Part shown: one piece after another, positions 59,353 to 64,000 of the stretch
Layout: each line of letters starts with the position of its first letter
Position numbering within the stretch: position 1 is the stretch's first letter
DNA from: Coffea arabica
Taxonomy: Eukaryota; Streptophyta; Magnoliopsida; Gentianales; Rubiaceae
DNA length: 64,000 nucleotides
Assembly (NCBI RefSeq): GCF_036785885.1
Contig: NC_092329.1
Span: forward strand, 806,001 to 870,000
Direction of reading: 5' to 3'
Made by a program: the position numbers and the translations under genes
Notes under the pieces: generated by a model
Seen by the model: the letters and a program-made list of their open reading frames with translations, nothing else
Database searches by the model: none
What the model was told of the DNA's origin: nothing

Positions 59353-59865
59353 TTTAATCATATATCTGTTTCCTTGTGTCTTTCTTTAATGAATCTATAA
59401 TACCTTTCTTCTTATGTAATTATGGAGACGTTCAATTACAGTTTTTGTTATAATAACATTTGGTTGATAATAAAATGGTGGTAGTGAATCAGTATACCTT
59501 TTGAGTTTAACAGATCGACAGCCAAGAAAACCTCATATGGTATCTATCTAGTAATATTGGAAATGCATTTGCGACATGATGAACTTAATTAAACTTCTTG
59601 ATCTACTTAAGTTTGGGTATACATTCACATGGAAAAGAAAGACCCCATATGAATTTACCTCATTATTTTTTGATTGAAAATGAGTTAATTTCATGATAAC
59701 ACAAGAATTTCAACACCAGCAAGCTGATAGCATTCAAGGTTTTTTTTTTTTTTTTTTTTTTTTCTAGTACTTGCTGAAGATTTTTATTTTGTAAGATTAA
59801 TATTTTCAAACTAACTTGAGGTTAAATCCATGAACTTTGGAGTTGTTCTGCAAATTCTTTGAGAT
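58995..59865. other. 3' region of the DUF7870 gene with microsatellites
   Basis: Contains a (GA)n run at 59038-59060, a (TA)n run at 59319-59350 and a T26 tract near 59740-59764. No further gene is seen. Confidence 0.55.
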
Positions 59866-59881
59866 GACTCTTTGATTTGCT

Positions 59882-60148
59882 CTTTTTTTTTTTTTTTTTT
59901 TTGGAGAATTGGCGAGTTTTATATAATAAAATAAGAATTTACACTCAAATCATCAAATTTTTTCTCTTATCTTCTTCTACAATTCTAAGAAGATCGGGAG
60001 GAAAATTTGACTCAAAAATAACTTTATCGACCCTATTGAGATCACTAGCCATAAAGTCAGCAACTTGATTACGTTGGCAATATACAAAATATATAGTCAG
60101 CTCCTTAAAGCATGAGATTAAATCCTTTATATCAGAATATGCAACTAG
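59882..60148 (-). mobile_element. 5'-truncated LINE insertion with perfect 16 bp target duplication
   Basis: The 16 bp repeat GACTCTTTGATTTGCT flanks the insert at 59866-59881 and 60149-60164. The insert starts with a T tract (poly(A) on the minus strand). On the minus strand it encodes the end of a LINE RNase H domain: LVAYSDIKDLISCFKELTIY, then FVYCQRNQVADFMAS, with the typical R-N-x-V-A-D-x-x-A signature. Only the last 267 bp of the element were inserted. The perfect duplication and intact frame mean that the event is recent. Confidence 0.93.
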
Positions 60149-60164
60149 ACTCTTTGATTTGCTT

Positions 60165-61190
60165 TGTTTTGGTAAAACTAGAAAAGTTGATAGGTATATT
60201 CATTGGTTTTAAGAAGAGGACATAGATTTCACACCAAACATGCTTTTTTACAAGATTTCTATCTAAAAATAATAATAACTTAACATGAATAATATAGCCA
60301 ACAAAAAAAAAAAAAAAGAGAATTTGGCTCATACAAATACAAGTACATGTGGCCAACAATTCTTTTTCTGGTCACTTTTTAAATGTTCTTTGTTCTTCCG
60401 AACAATTAATTTAACAACCAATCTTTGTTGTTCCTATGGAGAATTTCTCTTTTCTTTTCCTAGCAATCCAAATACACCCTCTTCCCAAAGAAAATACTTC
60501 TTTTAAAAATAAAAATAAAAAGCTATAGGATTATAATGACATTGGTTTGAACTAGCTCTTTTGATAACCCAATATACCAATATTCCTCTTAAACAAAATT
60601 CATATGCGAATTAGAAATCAACACATCTTATTAAAATAAAGGATACAATTTTTAAAAAAAATTAAAACAAAGGATATAATTATCTACCGTTTGTGGGAAA
60701 AAATTTAAAACAAAGGATACAAATGTGAAAACTATAGAAGTTACTTGGGATTCAATATTTTGACTTGCAGGATTTTCTACTGCATATAAGAAAAATATAT
60801 GAATAATTCATAATACAAACTCTTTAGCTAGCTAGCCCAAACTGAATTATTTAGAATTTTTTTTTTAAATTGAGATGTATGAATACACATAGTTAGTTGC
60901 TTGATAACCAGAAATAAGCAATTTATTGATTTCAATCTACAGTAAATGAGCGTAACTAAAGTTAATAAACATGAATTCTTTTTTTTTTTTTTTTTTAAGA
61001 TTTCAATTCTTCCTCATAAAAACATTGAGCAATATGCTGTTATGAAATGTTAAAGACTGAGAATATGAACTGAATAAGTATCCTAATAGTGATATACATT
61101 ATTCTCCAGATGCAAATAAAATGAGAAAGATAATTTGATTGAGATAATTTGAAGCAAAATAATTTATTTCACAAATCCCAATCACCTTTT
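60165..61190. other. AT-rich intergenic stretch
   Basis: Only T/A tracts and chance frames were seen. A weak direct repeat (AAAACAAAGGATAYAATT) occurs at about 60662-60680 and 60706-60722. Confidence 0.5.
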
Positions 61191-61240
61191 TATCTCACAT
61201 ACATCACATCACAAAAAATGCTACCGTAATTATCTCAATC
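61191..61240. repeat. Fragment of the same MITE family as 31675-31813
   Basis: TTATCTCACATACATCACAT, then CACAAAAAATGCTACCGTAA, then TTATCTCA matches the core of the element at 31740-31792 with few differences. The ends are decayed, although TTTGATTGAGATAATTTGAA lies about 60 bp upstream and an inverted ATTATCTCAATCTCATTGGG lies directly downstream. Confidence 0.6.
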
Positions 61241-61820
61241 TCATTGGGTAATGCTTTTTATCCCTAAATCTCATTGACTAAACTAATCACTCATATTATT
61301 CAACAACAGATTCACAAAATATTCAGATGTTTACGAATAAAATAAGATAGTTAATTTACTTGTAATTATGTTATGATACATTCTAACGTCTTCTATATAT
61401 CTTAGTAAATATTTCATCTTTCCCTTCTCTATCTCTTAAATTCCGTTTCTCCTCTATTAAAAAAATATATAAAAAGAAAACTTTCAAAATTTTTTAAAAA
61501 AAAGCTTCCCCTATAGATCTTAGTAAATACTCCATAATAATGATCGTTATATTCTTAAATTAAGTAAATAGATTAAAAAAGGAAACAAATCTATATATAT
61601 CAGTAAATGCTCAGTTATTATGATGTTATTTTCTTAAATTAAGTAAGTAGCTACCTTATTTTCTAACCAAAAAAAAAAAAAAAAAGGCACGTTGTATTTA
61701 CATATTTAACCTTTCTGATAAAATTTCAAAAGAACAAAATATTAACCGGGTTGAAACTTGAAACCGCACAAGACTCTCGGGTGGTTGCATTAAATTTAGA
61801 ACTAAGGCGGGCCTATATTT

Positions 61821-62066
61821 ATGAGCACGAACTCGCATGCTGCCCAGCTGAGGCCCAAAAGCCCTAACTCCTTGACTCTAACGCCACGCCACGCCACCAC
61901 CACCAACAGTGTCTCCACCACCTCCTCCTCCGTTCGGACTCCGCCCCCTTTTTCCACACACTCTGTCTTCGCCTCTTCCTCCGGCATCATCACTCTGCCG
62001 CTCCTCGAGAGGAATCCACGGCAGCTTGAGGTTTCTTCCGCGCAATTGGAATCTACCTTCCTCTAA
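61821..62066 (+). CDS. Possible first exon of a gene running off the right edge
   Basis: An 81-codon frame starts at ATG 61821, just after a TATA-like CCTATATTTATG. It is Ser/Thr/Pro-rich with no acidic residue in its first 60 codons (MSTNSHAAQLRPKSPNSLTL start, TTNSVSTTSSSVRTPPPFS), like a plastid transit peptide. The block is far richer in G+C than its surroundings, and it contains GAGGCCCAAAAGCCCTAACT, a combination of site II-like and telo-box-like promoter motifs. That suggests either a coding first exon or a promoter/leader. A possible donor is CTTGAG|GTTTCT near 62030. The remaining 1.9 kb is T-rich and intron-like. No family was recognised. Confidence 0.3.
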   Translation: MSTNSHAAQLRPKSPNSLTLTPRHATTTNSVSTTSSSVRTPPPFSTHSVFASSSGIITLPLLERNPRQLEVSSAQLESTFL

Positions 62067-64000
62067 AACTGACTAATTATTCCTCTTGCCTAGTAAGTTT
62101 TGCTTGTGGCAGTGGTTAATAGCACTTCTACAATTTCTTAAGATATCTTTTTGTGATAGATTAGCTATGTGAATGCATTTATACAGGTTTTTTCCCTAGG
62201 TTTTAGTGTTTTTCCTTTTCTGGCAATTTTAGAAGGAAATTTGGGAATTAAATGGAAATTGTTGGTTGTAGTTGACTAGATTTTCTTGAAGACAATGATT
62301 CGTCTTGAATTTTTTGATTTGTTGGTATAATCATGGATGATTAATTGAAAATACTTTCCCCTAATCTCTTTTGCCTTTTATTTTATTTTAATTTTTTTTG
62401 GCAATATAGTTTAATATTGTACTCTTTGCTCCTAAAATCAAAACTGATCACCATTCTAGGTGCATGCTTAAGATGATTATTGGCAGCTTCCGTAAGAGTT
62501 TTAAGAGACTTCCTGAGCTGAAATTTTTGTTGGTTAAGTTCTGGAAACTAAAAGGATAGCTGCTGTACTGAAACATTGTAAGGTTGTCTGGATGTAAAAT
62601 TTGTTTTTTGGTTTCTTATGGTTGGTTGGATGGTTGGTGGTCCAAACGTGCATTACTTACTTGGAGTCTTCTAGGGCTTGAGGTGGAGATTTGACTTTGA
62701 ATAGCATTTAGAAGGTCAAATTGAATTTGCTTTCTGTATGATATGTAAGGAAAAGGTGCATAAAAGAGCTAGATGAATATAAAGCTAATTCAGCAGGAAG
62801 AAGAAAGGTAGAGAGAGAGAGAGAGAAGGTTAAAAAAAAGTAATGATGTAATGAAAAAGACGCCTTTTTTTTTGTTCTGTCAGGCTACTCGGTTTGGAGT
62901 GGGGTTTGAGGAGTAATTCTTAAAACGAATATACTGAAAAGAGATGACGAATGTTTTTATGTTAGCAGTAATAGCATGATAAGGAGAACGAAGTATAAGA
63001 TGATGGTGGAATAGAAAAGATAAAATAAGATAATGCAGTGGGTGCAGGAAATCTTTGTTTGTTTCTCTTAAGGAAAAAATAAAAAGGATACCCAACCTAA
63101 AACAATGATGAACAAGGAGGAGGCAGAAATTTTGACGCTAAAAGATCATAGAAACTAAAAAGTAAGAAAGAACATTAGACACATCTCATTTGCTTTTGCT
63201 AATTGGTCCTTTATTCTGCAAGCATGCGCTTTCTTTAGTTCTTGGCTGTAAGAAGAAGTGCAGCACATGCGTTTGTTAGGGTTCGTGGCTAACTGTGACT
63301 CTTTCTGTAGTTTTCTTTAGTTTATGTGCATAACTTTTTTATTGCATGGTGATACTTTTTTTTTTCTGAATTTTGAAATGAAATGGCCATGGAAATCTGG
63401 ACTTCAGTGCTTTCTTATCTTCCATACCTTTGTTTACTCATGTATGACGTGCAAATAATCCTTCATTTCCTTTGACTAATAATTGTGGAGTATTTAATCA
63501 AAGGTTTTACTTGGCCAATGAATTTTAATAGAATTACTGTCTAATAACTTGTAGCAGGTAAACGGTTTTACAAAACCGTCTGTCCTGCTGCGTGCAGCTA
63601 GGCATTTCTTTTAGATTATAAGTGAGAGGTGGGATCCCCCATTTCTATAACAGACTTTGCACGATTTACAATTTGTTTGCTTTGCAAGAGCTAGCATGGA
63701 AAATCAATTCAATGGGCTAATTAGTATTTTTTGATTGTTTGGAAGGATCAGAAATTGTTGTTCTTTTATATATTGTTTAACTACCTTTGACTACTTTGAA
63801 GTAGATTAATTTCTCTTCTTTGTCTTTGGAATCTATTTTTTTTTCCCAAACATCCCAATGATAATTTTCTTGAGGTACTTCATGTGGGTTTTATGTAACA
63901 ATTGGTAAATTCTTAAAGATTTCAGACCCTCTTGATAAATATTTCTTCTCCCCCTAGTGAAATTTATGCAGTTATCTTACATTTGTTTGCCTACCAGATT
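62067..64000. other. T-rich, intron-like or intergenic sequence to the window end
   Basis: No coding exon was recognised. A (GA)n run lies at about 62808-62825. The texture (long T-rich stretches without A-rich counterparts) is like a first intron on the plus strand, in keeping with a gene starting at about 61.8 kb and continuing beyond 64000. Confidence 0.4.

Overview
This is a nuclear window from a flowering plant, almost certainly a eudicot. It is AT-rich, has many GT-AG introns, plant-type protein families (PLS-class PPR, ROP-GAP with PH domain, WAK-type receptor remnants), a eukaryotic tRNA-Ser, and a dense load of plant mobile elements (LINE, SINE, MULE-like, hAT and small TIR elements). 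I cannot name the species from sequence alone; an asterid is a guess. No virus, toxin gene, CRISPR array or bacterial operon was seen.

Layout. 1-13.2 kb is a repeat graveyard. It holds a decayed LINE on the minus strand, a 5.95 kb terminal-inverted-repeat element with no recognisable transposase, remnants of a tandem WAK-like receptor locus broken up by several nested insertions, and an unidentified dispersed repeat. 13.2-21.8 kb carries 20 in-frame exons of a large MUN/UNC13-like protein (family of Arabidopsis At4g24610/At5g65440) whose 5' coding exon(s) are not visible. 23.2-26.2 kb (minus) is a six-exon gene for a 253-residue conserved protein of unknown function. 27.8-29.75 kb is an intronless PPR gene of E/E+ type. 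30-36.3 kb is intergenic with several small transposons. 36.4-51.6 kb is a 23-exon ROP GTPase-activating protein with PH, RhoGAP and coiled-coil regions (REN1 type). 52.4-53.3 kb (minus) is a single-exon mitochondrial dicarboxylate carrier. 53.9-57.2 kb holds a MULE-like element and a tRNA-Ser(GCT). 57.7-59.0 kb is a single-exon DUF7870/methyltransferase-like membrane protein with upstream ORFs. 59-64 kb is mostly repeats, including a short LINE with a perfect 16 bp target duplication, and perhaps the 5' end of another gene at about 61.8 kb.

The genes are not a functional pathway. Their order is informative: the carrier, the ROP-GAP and the MUN-like gene correspond, by family, to Arabidopsis At4g24570, At4g24580 and At4g24610, so the core of the window looks like an old collinear block into which a PPR gene and transposons have been inserted. 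I found no convincing new molecular system. The points most worth a second look are the missing 5' end of the MUN-like gene, the nested insertions in the WAK remnant, the upstream ORFs of the PPR and DUF7870 genes, and the exact 395 bp duplication in a ROP-GAP intron. All exon boundaries were placed by eye from GT-AG sites, reading-frame continuity and family similarity. Family assignments are from memory, not from a search.
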